35,527 bases of DNA from an uncultured Oscillospiraceae bacterium (GTDB lineage Bacteria; Bacillota; Clostridia; Oscillospirales; Oscillospiraceae): NCBI GenBank assembly GCA_900764755.1, contig CAAFPE010000016.1, positions 1 to 35,527 on the forward strand. Direction: 5' to 3'. How positions within the stretch are numbered: position 1 is the first letter of the stretch; every line of letters starts with the position of its first letter. The translations under genes and the position numbers were made by a program. This document shows positions 11,952-20,212 of the stretch, piece by piece. The notes beneath the pieces were generated by a model. It was not told where the DNA came from and ran no database searches. It saw nothing but the letters and a program-made list of their open reading frames with translations.

Positions 11952-12170
11952 ATGGATCGATTGACCTATCAGGACGCTGACGGCAGCTGGGGGCTGCACG
12001 GCGTGAGCTGGGACCAGCTGGCGGCATTGCCGCCCCGGGTGTATGGTGCGCTGGTCAGACTGCGGGACCTGGAGGCCCGCATGGAGGCGGAGACCGGGGA
12101 GACCCAAGCAGAGATGGAGGGAGGAGGCGAGACATCATGGATCCAGCAGAGATTTGTGCGAGTGATCTAA
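11952..12170 (+). CDS. Small early protein, 72 aa
   Basis: Begins MDRLTYQDADGSWGLHGVSW; the segment YGALVRLRDLEARMEAETGE resembles the phage motif KLxxYEDxG found in many small early proteins of Firmicute phages (recalled). Overlaps the next gene by 34 bp. Function unknown. Confidence 0.65.
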   Translation: MDRLTYQDADGSWGLHGVSWDQLAALPPRVYGALVRLRDLEARMEAETGETQAEMEGGGETSWIQQRFVRVI

Positions 12171-12628
12171 CGCAGCAGGTGATGGTGATCCAGCTGCCAC
12201 GAGGAGACCGGGCCGAGTCGGATCTGTCGGCGTACCGGGACTATGTGGTGGAGTCGCTGGCCCAGGGCGTGCTGGTCCTGGGCTCCGGAACCACCTGGGT
12301 GGTGGAGACCGTCCCCAGCCTGGGCGGGGTCCAGATCCAGAGAGAGCCGGGGATCCTCCGGGCCCACAGCGTCCCGGAGCCCAAGGCGGATCCAAAGCCG
12401 GACCGGCCGAACCCGTGGCGGGAGAAGAAGGAGGTTCTGGACCGGCTCCAGCAGTTCCGTCAGGCGGGCGGCCTGGGCTGTCTGGAGGCAGTGGCCAGCC
12501 GGTGCGGCGGAGATCTTACAGCGGACAAGCTCCGGGGCGTTCTCACCGGAGCCGAGAAGCTGCCCATTGAGCAGTGGCGGACCATCCGCCGGGCCCTGGA
12601 CCAGCTGGAGGAGGGTGCGGATGGGTAA
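12137..12628 (+). CDS. Hypothetical protein, 163 aa
   Basis: Not recognised. An N-terminal beta region (QVMVIQLPRGDR, GVLVLGSGTTWVVETV), a proline/lysine linker (SVPEPKADPKPDRPNP) and a C-terminal helical domain (EVLDRLQQFRQAGGLGCLEA, AEKLPIEQWRTIRRALDQLE). GGGAGGAGG before ATG 12137. Ends 8 bp inside the Rep gene, so possibly a Rep accessory by coupling. Confidence 0.65.
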   Translation: MDPAEICASDLTQQVMVIQLPRGDRAESDLSAYRDYVVESLAQGVLVLGSGTTWVVETVPSLGGVQIQREPGILRAHSVPEPKADPKPDRPNPWREKKEVLDRLQQFRQAGGLGCLEAVASRCGGDLTADKLRGVLTGAEKLPIEQWRTIRRALDQLEEGADG

Positions 12629-13385
12629 GATCCTTCGAAAGATCCGAAGCGGACGCCTGGTATGCGCGGTGGTATATACCGCGCCCGCGGCAGGAGACAG
12701 CCCGCGGCAGAGGGCCCAGAAGCGGCAGGCCAGCACGGCGGCCCGGGAGAAGCTGAACGCCAGGACTTCGTTCCAAAAGCTGGAAAGGACCCTGGCGGCC
12801 AACTTCGATGACGGGGACCTGTTCCTCACCCTCACCTATGATGACAAGCACCTGCCGGACGGACGCGATGCGGCGGTCCGGCGGATCCGGTCCTTCTTGA
12901 GCCGGCTGCGCAAGGCGAGGAAAGAGCGGGGACATTTGCTTCACTACATCTATGTGACGGAGGGGTGCAATCCGGGAGGGCGGCTCCACCACCATGTGGT
13001 GCTCAACGCCACAGGGGATGACCTGGAGGAGATCCGGCGGTTGTGGATCTACGGGGACAACCTGGAACTGCGGCGGCTGACCTTTCACCGGGATTACACA
13101 TACGAGGACCTAGCCAGCTACCTCACCAAGGAGCCCCGGGAGTGGGGCCACCCGCAGGTGGGAGAGCGGACCTGGACGCCATCTCTGGGGCTGGCCCATC
13201 CGGAGCCAGAGACTGAGACGGTGCCGGACTGTGTGACCCTGTCCGCCCCGCCGGAGGCAGATGTGCTCTCCCGGGAGGGGCCGGTGTCCAACGGCTATGG
13301 GGAGTTCGCCTGGATCAAATACCTCCTGCCCAGGGATCCAGCCCGGAAACGGCGTCGTACCAGACGGAGACGGAAAAGAGAATAG
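12621..13385 (+). CDS. HUH-type rolling-circle Rep-like protein (ORF2/G2P family)
   Basis: 254 residues from ATG 12621. Motifs in order: FLTLTYDDKHLPD (68-80), the metal-binding RLHHHVVLN (His123-125), and ASYLTKEP with candidate catalytic Tyr167 and Lys170. This is the layout of the filamentous-phage gene II / plasmid Rep endonuclease family, which nicks one strand and stays covalently bound. The C-terminus is very basic (RKRRRTRRRRKRE). Upstream in-frame extension to 12243 is out-of-frame sequence of the previous gene and rejected. It ends the early operon. Such a Rep beside a DnaB replication module is unusual in a tailed phage. Confidence 0.8.
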   Translation: MGKILRKIRSGRLVCAVVYTAPAAGDSPRQRAQKRQASTAAREKLNARTSFQKLERTLAANFDDGDLFLTLTYDDKHLPDGRDAAVRRIRSFLSRLRKARKERGHLLHYIYVTEGCNPGGRLHHHVVLNATGDDLEEIRRLWIYGDNLELRRLTFHRDYTYEDLASYLTKEPREWGHPQVGERTWTPSLGLAHPEPETETVPDCVTLSAPPEADVLSREGPVSNGYGEFAWIKYLLPRDPARKRRRTRRRRKRE

Positions 13386-13457
13386 GCTTTTCTATTCTTT
13401 TCAGTCTCGGGGGTAAGTATATTCTCTTGAAATTTCAATGGGAAGGGGCGAAAAAGA

Positions 13458-13486
13458 TTGCAATCGAACGTGTGTTGTGGTAAACT
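13458..13486 (+). promoter_or_regulatory. Promoter abutting the KTR start codon
   Basis: TTGCAA (13458-13463), 17 bp, TGG-TAAACT (13481-13486). The start codon at 13491 is only four bases past the -10, so the transcript would be leaderless or start inside the gene. Confidence 0.55.
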
Positions 13487-13490
13487 AGGC

Positions 13491-13658
13491 ATGAAAGACG
13501 GATGGGTGATCTGCCCAGTCTGCCGGAAGGGGAAGCTGCTGAAGCTCCTGCCGGACACAGCCGTCCGAAACCTGCCCGTGAAGTGCAAGCGCTGCGGACA
13601 GGAGACCGTAGTGAATATCGATGCGCCTGAGCCAGAGTCCACAGAGACCAGCGCCTGA
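13491..13658 (+). CDS. Cys_rich_KTR-type zinc protein, 55 aa
   Basis: Two CxxC pairs in the family pattern: GWVICPVCRKGKLLKLLPDT and LPVKCKRCGQETVVNID. Cys_rich_KTR proteins are small, widespread in Firmicute mobile elements, and without assigned function. The start is uncertain: ATG 13491 matches the family N-terminus but has no ribosome site; TTG 13458 has GGAAGGGG before it and would add 11 residues. The gene has its own promoter and terminator, separating it from the early and late operons. Confidence 0.8.
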   Translation: MKDGWVICPVCRKGKLLKLLPDTAVRNLPVKCKRCGQETVVNIDAPEPESTETSA

Positions 13659-13710
13659 GCCAATGACGACCCGATCAGTCGGGTGTCGTGGCTTGGGCGC
13701 TTTTTGTTTT
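13657..13710 (+). terminator. Intrinsic terminator between early and late regions
   Basis: Long stem GAGCCAATGACGACCCGA / TCGGGTGTCGTGGCTT with loop TCAG, then GGGCGC and TTTTTGTTTT (13701-13710). It lies 19 bp before the first late gene, so late transcription must start beyond it or read through it. Confidence 0.9.
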
Positions 13711-13728
13711 GCCCGGAGGTGATAGCCC

Positions 13729-14118
13729 GTGGCCATGAAGCCGCTCAGGCCCTGCCGGCACCCAGGCTGCTCAGCCCTGACCCGGGAGGGCTACTGCCCA
13801 AAACACAAGCCCGCCAGGGCCCCACGCCGGGCCTCGGCGGAATACCACAGCTGGTACAGCCTGTCCGTCTGGACGGAGGAGCTGCGACCGGCACAGCTGC
13901 TGCGGGAGCCGTTCTGCCGCGCCTGCGCCGCCCAGTATCCGCCTGGAGATCCCAGGCACCGCACCAGGGCCACGGTGGTGGACCACATCGAGCCCCACCG
14001 GGGCAGCTGGGCCAGGTTCATCGACCCGGCCAACCACCAGAGCCTGTGCAAGCGCCATCACGACCAGAAAACGGCCCGGGAACAGGCCGCGGAACGGCGG
14101 AAAAAAGAGCAAGATTGA
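13729..14118 (+). CDS. HNH endonuclease (packaging-associated)
   Basis: 129 residues from GTG 13729, six bases after GGAGGTGA. Cysteine knuckles (CRHPGCSALTREGYCPKH, FCRACA) surround a classical HNH core TVVDHIEPHRG...NHQSLCKRHHDQKT. In HK97-like phages an HNH protein beside the terminase works with it in cos cleavage (established for HK97). Its position just before terS supports the same role. It predicts a cos rather than pac site nearby. Confidence 0.9.
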   Translation: MAMKPLRPCRHPGCSALTREGYCPKHKPARAPRRASAEYHSWYSLSVWTEELRPAQLLREPFCRACAAQYPPGDPRHRTRATVVDHIEPHRGSWARFIDPANHQSLCKRHHDQKTAREQAAERRKKEQD

Positions 14119-14185
14119 CCCGTATCCCGGCCGGGAAGCTACGTCTGCGCCTGGGAGCGCGGGCGGGCGCAGAGGCACACGCGCA

Positions 14186-14245
14186 GGGGAAAGCCTGCGG
14201 CTTTCCACACATCCCCCACCCCAAGAAAGTTTTGCGGGGGGGAGT
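14186..14245. other. Candidate cos region
   Basis: Between HNH and terS there is no convincing gene from 14119 to 14277. This stretch holds a hairpin GGAAAGCC-TGC-GGCTTTCC (14188-14206) followed by CCCCCACCCC...TTTTGCGGGGGGG, an inverted C-run/G-run. Position and HNH neighbour suggest cos; the cut site cannot be read from sequence alone. Confidence 0.35.
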
Positions 14246-14277
14246 CCAAGACCGTATGCCCCCTCGGGTGCGAGAAA

Positions 14278-14478
14278 ATGTCCCCGATCAGGAAACCGGG
14301 GCTGTTGGGGCAGGATGAAATACCGCTGCCAGAGGCAACAGAGGCGGACGGGATACCGCTGCCAGGGGGAACGGCGGAGACGGACGGGATGTGGATGACA
14401 GTGAAGCCAATGGAGGTGAGACAGGATGCCGACGCCGGCAAAACCGCTGGAGAACATGAACAAGAACCTGACCGATGA
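14278..14478 (+). CDS. Doubtful ORF upstream of terS, 66 aa
   Basis: Reading frame with an internal protein repeat (EIPLPEATEADG / GIPLPGGTAETDG) encoded by the tandem DNA repeat at 14320-14388. The two units differ by 3 bp, which keeps the frame and is the only hint of coding. No ribosome site precedes ATG 14278 and it overlaps terS by 53 bp. It may instead be non-coding DNA of the packaging site. Confidence 0.25.
   Translation: MSPIRKPGLLGQDEIPLPEATEADGIPLPGGTAETDGMWMTVKPMEVRQDADAGKTAGEHEQEPDR
14320..14388. repeat. Two-copy tandem repeat upstream of terS
   Basis: Units at 14320-14352 (33 bp) and 14353-14388 (36 bp), both starting ATACCGCTGCCAG and ending GGACGGG. Possible terminase-binding repeats or a duplicated piece of a small ORF. 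Confidence 0.55.
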
Positions 14479-14941
14479 GGAGCGCCAGCTCCGGGAGCAG
14501 GCCGAAGAGGGGGTGATCCCAGACCGGGGCCGGGAGAGCCGGATGGAGAAGCCGGCCATCATGGCCAAAAACGCCGCCGCAGGCCGCTACTGGCGGAAGG
14601 TGCTGGAGCGGATGGACGGACTGGTGATCCTGGACGACCTGGACAGCGACGCCCTGGGTGTCTACTGTGTGATGATGGCCCGGTATGAGGCGCAGTGCCG
14701 CCTGCTGGCCCAGGCGGCCAAGGGGCTGAAGGAGGCCAGGGACGACCCGGAGGCCGTGGAGGAGGCTGCGGCCAGGCTGGACGCAGTGAGCGGGAAAATG
14801 CAGTCCCTGGAGCGGAATATCCTCCAGTACGCGGAGAAGCTGGGACTTACCCCCTCCGGCCGGGTGCGCCTGGCACAGAAGCGGGCCCAGGCTGCCGCCG
14901 AGGCCAGGGCCGATCCGGACGGAGATCTATATGGCGACTAG
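14426..14941 (+). CDS. terS: Terminase small subunit, P27 family
   Basis: 171 residues. GGAGGTGAGACAGG before ATG 14426. Pattern of P27-type small terminases: a basic N-terminus (RESRMEKPAIMAKNAAAGRY), helices around LVILDDLDSDALGVYCVMMA and an end LGLTPSGRVRLAQKRAQ. It recognises the packaging site and regulates TerL. Overlaps terL by 11 bp. Confidence 0.9.
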   Translation: MPTPAKPLENMNKNLTDEERQLREQAEEGVIPDRGRESRMEKPAIMAKNAAAGRYWRKVLERMDGLVILDDLDSDALGVYCVMMARYEAQCRLLAQAAKGLKEARDDPEAVEEAAARLDAVSGKMQSLERNILQYAEKLGLTPSGRVRLAQKRAQAAAEARADPDGDLYGD

Positions 14942-16739
14942 ATGGCAGAGCGGCCTGCACCATCCGGTGAGCGTCTATGCCAAGCAGGTCACCCAGGGGC
15001 GGCTGCGGGAACAGTGCTGTAAGTATGAGATCCTGGCCTGTCAGAGGCACCTGGACGACCTGAAGCGGCAGGGGACGGAGGACTTCCCCTGGGTGTTCGA
15101 CACCACCCGGGCCGACCGGATCATCCGCTGGTTCGGCCAGTGCATCCAGGTCCGTGGGGTAGATGCGGGGAAGCCCATCATACTGGAGCCCTGGCAGGTG
15201 TTCGACCTGGGCTGCACCTACGGCTGGGTCCACAGGGAGACCGGCGCAAGGCGCTTTACCCACACCTACAACAAGCGGGCCCGGGGGAATTATAAGTCCA
15301 GTGAGAAGTCCTGTCAGGGCCTGTATCACATGTGCGGCGACGCCATCTATCCGCCCTACCGCCCGGAGCTGGCCAAATTTGAGCAGGAGCCGGAGGTGGA
15401 GTGTGCGGCCGTGGACCGGGGACAGGCTATGCGCGTGCTGGGCGACGCCAAGAAGATCGCGCTGGCCTCGCCCAACATCGCCCGGCGGCTGCTGGTCCCC
15501 CGCTCAAATCCCATCGTTCACCGCACCCGGGGCGGCTATATGCGGGCCCTGTCCAAGGACACGAAAAACAAGGACTCCGGCGCCCCGACCTATTTTATCG
15601 TGGATGAGTACCACGCCCACCAGAACTCTGAGATCTATGACCTGGGCACCAACTCATTCGGCAAGCGGGCCCAGTCCCTGCTGGATGTGATCACCACCGC
15701 AGGGGACGACGCCGGGAGCAAGCCCTGCTATGAGGAGGAACTGTACGCCAAGCGGGTGCTGGAGGATCCCACCGTAACTGACGAGAGTTATTTTGTGATG
15801 ATCCGGGAACTGGACGAGGGGGACAACCCCCACGATGAGGCGGCCTGGGCCAAGTCAAACCCCTGCCTGCGGTATCCAAGCGCTTACAGCCGGATCCTGC
15901 TCAAGCAGATCCAAGATGAGCACTCCACAGCCTATGCGTCCAACGACCCCAACAAGATCCGGAAGTTCCTCACGCGCCGGATGTGCCTGTGGCAGGTGGG
16001 CAGCGTCAACCGCTATCTGGATGAGAACTGCATGGCGAAGGCAAGAAAGGCCATGATCCCCCGGGAGGAGTTCGCAGCCCTGACCGACGGGCAGGCGTGC
16101 CACTGCGGGTTTGATCTGGGCAAACGGATCGACCTGTCCGGCTCGGCGGCGGTGTTCGACCTGCCGGATGGCCGGATCGCAGTGAAAATGCACGGCTTTA
16201 TGCCGGAGAACGGGGCGGACCGCCATGAAAAGACAGACCGGGTGCCCTACAAGTCCTGGGCCCAGGGGGGATACTGCACCCTGACCCCCGGCGACGTGAC
16301 GGACAACAGCTATGTGTACAACTGGATCTGCGCGGGAGAGCGGGACCACAGCTGGAAGGTGGACGAGGTGGACTATGACGGACACAACGCCACCGATCTG
16401 GAGATCCGGATGAACGAGGACCGGAACCGGGAGGATTTCTGCGTGGAGGTGGCCCAGACCTGTGCCGGGCAGAACCTGGCGGTGAAAACATTCCGGGAAC
16501 TGCTGCTCCAGGAGCGGCTCGTTCTGGAGGAGAGTCCGCTGGCCCTGTGGTGCCTCCAAAATGCCATCGAGATCCAGAACAACTATGGGGATCTGAAGCT
16601 GTCCAAGCGGCACAAGGACGACACCGAGCGCATCGATCCGGTGGCCGCCGCCATGAACGCGCTGGCCCGGGTGCTGCTGAAGCGGAGCCCGGGGAGCGAC
16701 ATCAATGAGCACGTTTTATCCGAGGATTGGGGAGTTTGA
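14931..16739 (+). CDS. terL: Terminase large subunit
   Basis: 602 residues. The Walker A-like P-loop KRARGNYKSS (115-124) and Walker B YFIVDEYHAH (Asp225-Glu226) form the packaging ATPase. The C-terminal nuclease begins at CGFDLGKRIDLSG (Asp395) and includes VDEVDYDGHNAT and RIDPVAAAMNAL. The GNYKS variant of the P-loop is common in phage Terminase_1 proteins. It cuts concatemers and pumps DNA into the prohead through the portal. Confidence 0.96.
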   Translation: MATRWQSGLHHPVSVYAKQVTQGRLREQCCKYEILACQRHLDDLKRQGTEDFPWVFDTTRADRIIRWFGQCIQVRGVDAGKPIILEPWQVFDLGCTYGWVHRETGARRFTHTYNKRARGNYKSSEKSCQGLYHMCGDAIYPPYRPELAKFEQEPEVECAAVDRGQAMRVLGDAKKIALASPNIARRLLVPRSNPIVHRTRGGYMRALSKDTKNKDSGAPTYFIVDEYHAHQNSEIYDLGTNSFGKRAQSLLDVITTAGDDAGSKPCYEEELYAKRVLEDPTVTDESYFVMIRELDEGDNPHDEAAWAKSNPCLRYPSAYSRILLKQIQDEHSTAYASNDPNKIRKFLTRRMCLWQVGSVNRYLDENCMAKARKAMIPREEFAALTDGQACHCGFDLGKRIDLSGSAAVFDLPDGRIAVKMHGFMPENGADRHEKTDRVPYKSWAQGGYCTLTPGDVTDNSYVYNWICAGERDHSWKVDEVDYDGHNATDLEIRMNEDRNREDFCVEVAQTCAGQNLAVKTFRELLLQERLVLEESPLALWCLQNAIEIQNNYGDLKLSKRHKDDTERIDPVAAAMNALARVLLKRSPGSDINEHVLSEDWGV

Positions 16740-16740
16740 T

Positions 16741-16935
16741 ATGAAGATGCTGAGACGATTGGGCCGTGGGCTGGCCCTGTATCTGGACGACCTGCTGATG
16801 CTGGCGGGGGGCGGGTGCTTTGTCCGGGCGGCCTGGGAGGCATGGGGGCGGCCGGCGGCCCTGGCTGTGGCGGGGGTGTGCCTGGTGGCCTATGCGGTGG
16901 CGGTGGCCCGGGCCCGGGGAGGTGGCAGAGCATGA
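16741..16935 (+). CDS. Small membrane protein between terL and portal, 64 aa
   Basis: Starts MKMLRRLGRGLALYLDDLLM; hydrophobic segments around LLMLAGGGCFV and ALAVAGVCLVAYAVAVA, ending in Arg/Gly. GGGGAG before ATG 16741; stop overlaps the portal start (ATGA). Short membrane proteins at this position occur in other Firmicute HK97-type phages (recalled); role unknown. Confidence 0.65.
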   Translation: MKMLRRLGRGLALYLDDLLMLAGGGCFVRAAWEAWGRPAALAVAGVCLVAYAVAVARARGGGRA

Positions 16936-18155
16936 TCTTTGCACGATCCCTGGGCGGCCCTCAGGCGGCCGCGGAGGAGCGGACGCTGAACTGGGAGGAG
17001 GTGCAGCAGCTGTTCCGGACGGCCTTTCTGACCGGGACCGAGGTGGAGAACAGTGTGCCCAGCGCAGAGCGGCTGTCCCCGGTGGCGGCGGCCCACCGGA
17101 TCCTGACCAACTCCTTCGGGCTGATCCCCTTCGGACTGTACCGCAGGGACGGAGAGGAGCGGGTCCCGGTGGAGGACCCCGCCCTGAATCAGGTGATGAA
17201 GGTGCGGGCTAACCCCTATATGTCCCCCTTCATGCTGCGGAAGGTGACCATGTCCAACGCCTTCTGGTATGGCTTCGGGGCCGTCTGGAACCGAAAGGGG
17301 CCGGACGGCCAGATTGTGGAGCGGATCGCCCTGCCCAGCGACTGCTGCACCGTCCGGAGGGATCCGGATGGCGGGGCGTACTGGTATGACTACAACGTGG
17401 ACGGGGTGCAGCGGACCTTCTCCAACTATGAGCTGTCCTTCCTCTACTTTGAGACCTATGACGGGATCCGGGGCCGTGGGCTGCTGGACCTGGCCCGGGA
17501 GAGCATCGCCCTGGACACGATGGCCCAGCGGTACGGGAAGAAGTTTTATCAGAACGGGGCACGGCTGTCCGGCATCGTGGAGGTGGACACAGACGCCAGC
17601 AGCGAGACCAGGACCAAGGTGAAGCGGGAGTTCAGCCGGTTTGCCTCGGAGGAGATGTTTGCAGTGGCGGTGCTGGACCACTCCATGAAGTTCACGCCCA
17701 TGGGGCTGAACCAGAGGGACGCCCAGTTCATCGAGAGCCGGCAGTTCACCGTGGAGGAGATCAGCCGGTTCACCGGGATCCCAAAGCACATGATGCAGAC
17801 GGGCAAGGAGAGCTATGACTCCAACGCCCAGCAGCGGCAGAACTACATCACGGACACCCTGCTCCCATTCGTGGTGCAGTGGGAGAGCGAGGACAGCTAT
17901 AAGCTGCCCACCCCACAGGACCGGGCCGCCGGGGTGTACATCCACGGGAACGTGGAGGCGCTGCTCCGGGCCGACCCCGCGACCCGGTTCAGCGTGTATG
18001 AAAAATCCATCCAAAATTCCATTATGAATCCGGACGAGTGCCGGGCCAAGGAGGAGAAAAACCCCATCCCGGGCGGGCTGGGACAGCGCTTCCTGGCGAC
18101 GAAGAATCTGGGCTCGCTGGAATCTGTGCTGAACGGAGGGGAAGCAAGTGGTTGA
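16932..18155 (+). CDS. Portal protein, HK97 family
   Basis: 407 residues from ATG 16932. Family features: AHRILTNSFGLIPFGLYRRD, the region ANPYMSPFMLRKVTMSNAFW, IRGRGLLDLARESIALD, and FTGIPKHMMQTGKESYDSNA. It forms the dodecameric ring at one head vertex for DNA entry and tail attachment. A longer in-frame opening from 16815 overlaps the previous gene and has no better ribosome site. Overlaps the protease gene by 8 bp. Confidence 0.95.
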   Translation: MIFARSLGGPQAAAEERTLNWEEVQQLFRTAFLTGTEVENSVPSAERLSPVAAAHRILTNSFGLIPFGLYRRDGEERVPVEDPALNQVMKVRANPYMSPFMLRKVTMSNAFWYGFGAVWNRKGPDGQIVERIALPSDCCTVRRDPDGGAYWYDYNVDGVQRTFSNYELSFLYFETYDGIRGRGLLDLARESIALDTMAQRYGKKFYQNGARLSGIVEVDTDASSETRTKVKREFSRFASEEMFAVAVLDHSMKFTPMGLNQRDAQFIESRQFTVEEISRFTGIPKHMMQTGKESYDSNAQQRQNYITDTLLPFVVQWESEDSYKLPTPQDRAAGVYIHGNVEALLRADPATRFSVYEKSIQNSIMNPDECRAKEEKNPIPGGLGQRFLATKNLGSLESVLNGGEASG

Positions 18156-18852
18156 CGTACATCTGAGAGGAGAACTGTGGGACAACGACAGCGCCGACAT
18201 CCTGCGGTGGTGGGGCTGGCGGGACATCACCGCCCCCATGGACATCCAGGCGGCGCTGGAGGCCGCCGGCGGGGACGAGGTGACGGTGCTCATCAACTCG
18301 CCGGGGGGGAACATGGCGGTGGGGACGGAGATCCGGTCCATGCTCCGGCGGTATCCGGGCAGGACCGCGGCTCTGTTCCAGGGCTATGGGGCCAGCGCGG
18401 CCACCTTGGCGGCCACCGGCTGCCAGGTGATCCGGAGCGAGCCGGGGGCCCTGCTGTGCTACCACAATCCCAGCGGCGGCGCGGAGGGGGACCACCGGGC
18501 CATGGGCCGGGCGGCGGCGGATCTGCGCAACGCCCGGGACTGCATTCTGGAGGTCTATACCGCCAGAGGGGGGACCAGGAGCCGGAAGGAGCTGATCGCC
18601 CTGATGGACCAGGACATCTACATTACCCCGACCCAGGCCAGGGAGTACGGCCTGATCGATGAGATCGTGGGGCTGCCGGGGGCGGAGGAGGACCCAGCTG
18701 CATTTGTGGCGGCATCCGGCGGACGGATCCGGCTGACGGCGGCCATGCGGGAGCAGTACCGGGCCCATGTGGCGGAGCAGAGGACCGCCGGGGCCCGGGA
18801 GGAAGAGGCAAGACGCGCCCTGGCTCGGCTCAGGTCGCTTGCAAGCTATTAA
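18148..18852 (+). CDS. ClpP-like (S14) head maturation protease
   Basis: 234 residues from GTG 18148 after GGAGGGGAAG. ClpP fold signatures: VTVLINSPGGNMAVGTEI, nucleophile in GYGASAAT (Ser83), and LLCYHNPSGG (His106). It is predicted to cleave the capsid N-terminal scaffold during head maturation, as ClpP-type proteases do in HK97-like phages that lack the U35 type. The C-terminal ~40 residues are charged and may bind the prohead interior. Confidence 0.93.
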   Translation: MVDVHLRGELWDNDSADILRWWGWRDITAPMDIQAALEAAGGDEVTVLINSPGGNMAVGTEIRSMLRRYPGRTAALFQGYGASAATLAATGCQVIRSEPGALLCYHNPSGGAEGDHRAMGRAAADLRNARDCILEVYTARGGTRSRKELIALMDQDIYITPTQAREYGLIDEIVGLPGAEEDPAAFVAASGGRIRLTAAMREQYRAHVAEQRTAGAREEEARRALARLRSLASY

Positions 18853-18870
18853 AAGAAAGGACGGAACGAC

Positions 18871-20154
18871 ATGGATTTTATGGAGAAGATCACCGAGCTG
18901 CGGGCAGAGAAGAGCAAGCTGCTGGCTCAGGCGGAGGCCCTGCCTCTGGAGGATGTGGAGGGCCGGGACAAGATCACCGACCAGATGGAGGGGCTCAATG
19001 CCCAGATCAAGAGCCTGGAGCGGCAGGCCAAGGCCAGCGCCGACGGCGCAGCCGTGTATGACGGCATCCTTCACAGCGGCGAGGGGACGAAGAAGCAGGC
19101 CGATGGAGGCGCGCCCAAGCTGTTTGCCTCCCTGGGTGAGCAGCTGAAGGCCATCTATGATCTGCGCAAGGGCCAGACCATGGACGACCGCCTGGGGAAG
19201 ATCAATGCGGCGGCGGGGGTGACCGGCACCACCGGAGCGGATGGCGGATTCCTGCTCCAGGAGGATTTTGCGGGCCGGATCCTGGAGAGCGCAGTCCAGC
19301 GCAGCCCTCTGCTCAACCGGCTGGACCGGTACACCTGCTCCAGCGCGGCCAATTCTATGCGCTGGATCAGCGCCAATGAGACCGACGTGAGCAAGTCGGT
19401 GTTCGGCGGCGTGCAGATGTACTGGGCCGCGGAGGGGGCCACGGTGGCGGCCAGCAAGCCCCAGTTCCGTGAGATGAAGCTGGATCTGGAGAAAATGATG
19501 GGCTTCTGTTACTGCACGGATGAGATGCTTCAGGACGCCGCGTTCCTGACCGGGTTTGTGGGGAACGCCTTCTCCCTGGCCGGGGACCGGCTGCTGACTG
19601 AGAGCGTGATCAGCGGCGACGGAGTGGGCAAGCCCAAGGGCCTGCTGAACTCCAAGGCGCTGATTACCGTGGACAAGGAGGCCAGCCAGGCCGCCGGCAG
19701 CTTCCTGGGGATGAACGCGGTGAAGATGCAGGCCCGGGCCATGCCCCGTGGCCGGGAGCGGCTGGTGTGGCTGATGCACCCCGACGCGGAGGAACTGCTC
19801 CCCACTCTGGCCCTGGAGAGCGGCGGCGCGGCCAAGTTCCTGTGGAATCCAGAGGGCGGTCTGGGCAACTTTGACACCCAGCGGGTGCTGAACAAGCCGG
19901 TGCTGTTTGAGGACAGCTGTGCCGCCCTGGGCACCAAGGGCGACATCCTCCTGGTGGATCCCTGGCAGTACATCCTGCTGACCAAGGGCACGGCCAAGCA
20001 GGACTGGTCCATCCATGTGGAGTTCCTCACCGACCAGAACTGCTTCCGAATGGTGTTCCGCTGCAACGGCACCCCCAAGGTGGACACCCCCCTGACCATC
20101 AAGAACAGCACCAAGAAGCGCAGCCCCTTTGTGGCGCTGGCTGACCGAAAGTAA
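18871..20154 (+). CDS. Major capsid protein, HK97 fold
   Basis: 427 residues. Residues ~1-60 form the scaffold-like coiled coil (MEKITELRAEKSKLLAQAEA, QIKSLERQAKASADG), expected to be cut off by the upstream protease. The mature part begins near 110-125 (VTGTTGADGGFLLQEDFAGR), with the E-loop and domain signatures RSPLLNRLDRYTCSSAANSM and GDGVGKPKGLLNSKALIT. A GC-rich hairpin follows the stop. Highly expressed structural gene. Confidence 0.96.
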   Translation: MDFMEKITELRAEKSKLLAQAEALPLEDVEGRDKITDQMEGLNAQIKSLERQAKASADGAAVYDGILHSGEGTKKQADGGAPKLFASLGEQLKAIYDLRKGQTMDDRLGKINAAAGVTGTTGADGGFLLQEDFAGRILESAVQRSPLLNRLDRYTCSSAANSMRWISANETDVSKSVFGGVQMYWAAEGATVAASKPQFREMKLDLEKMMGFCYCTDEMLQDAAFLTGFVGNAFSLAGDRLLTESVISGDGVGKPKGLLNSKALITVDKEASQAAGSFLGMNAVKMQARAMPRGRERLVWLMHPDAEELLPTLALESGGAAKFLWNPEGGLGNFDTQRVLNKPVLFEDSCAALGTKGDILLVDPWQYILLTKGTAKQDWSIHVEFLTDQNCFRMVFRCNGTPKVDTPLTIKNSTKKRSPFVALADRK

Positions 20155-20160
20155 GAGCAG

Positions 20161-20187
20161 GGGCGGCGGAGCTGTGCCCCGCCGCCC
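20161..20187 (+). other. RNA hairpin after the capsid gene
   Basis: GGGCGGCGG-9 nt-CCGCCGCCC, no U-tract. Probably a processing or 3'-end stabilising hairpin allowing uneven expression of capsid and following genes. Confidence 0.5.
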
Positions 20188-20212
20188 TCAGGAGATAAGG
20201 AGGAGAACGCAG

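Noticed and set aside
12243..12620. N-terminal extension of the Rep protein
   Set aside because: It is the shifted frame of the 163-aa gene, Trp/Arg/Ser-rich, and ATG 12621 starts at the expected family N-terminus.
16890..20016. Very long leftward open frames over portal, protease and capsid genes (up to 664 codons)
   Set aside because: GC-rich coding DNA leaves the antisense frame open. Products are Gly/His/Leu/Val-rich with no domain, and the sense genes are clear phage families.
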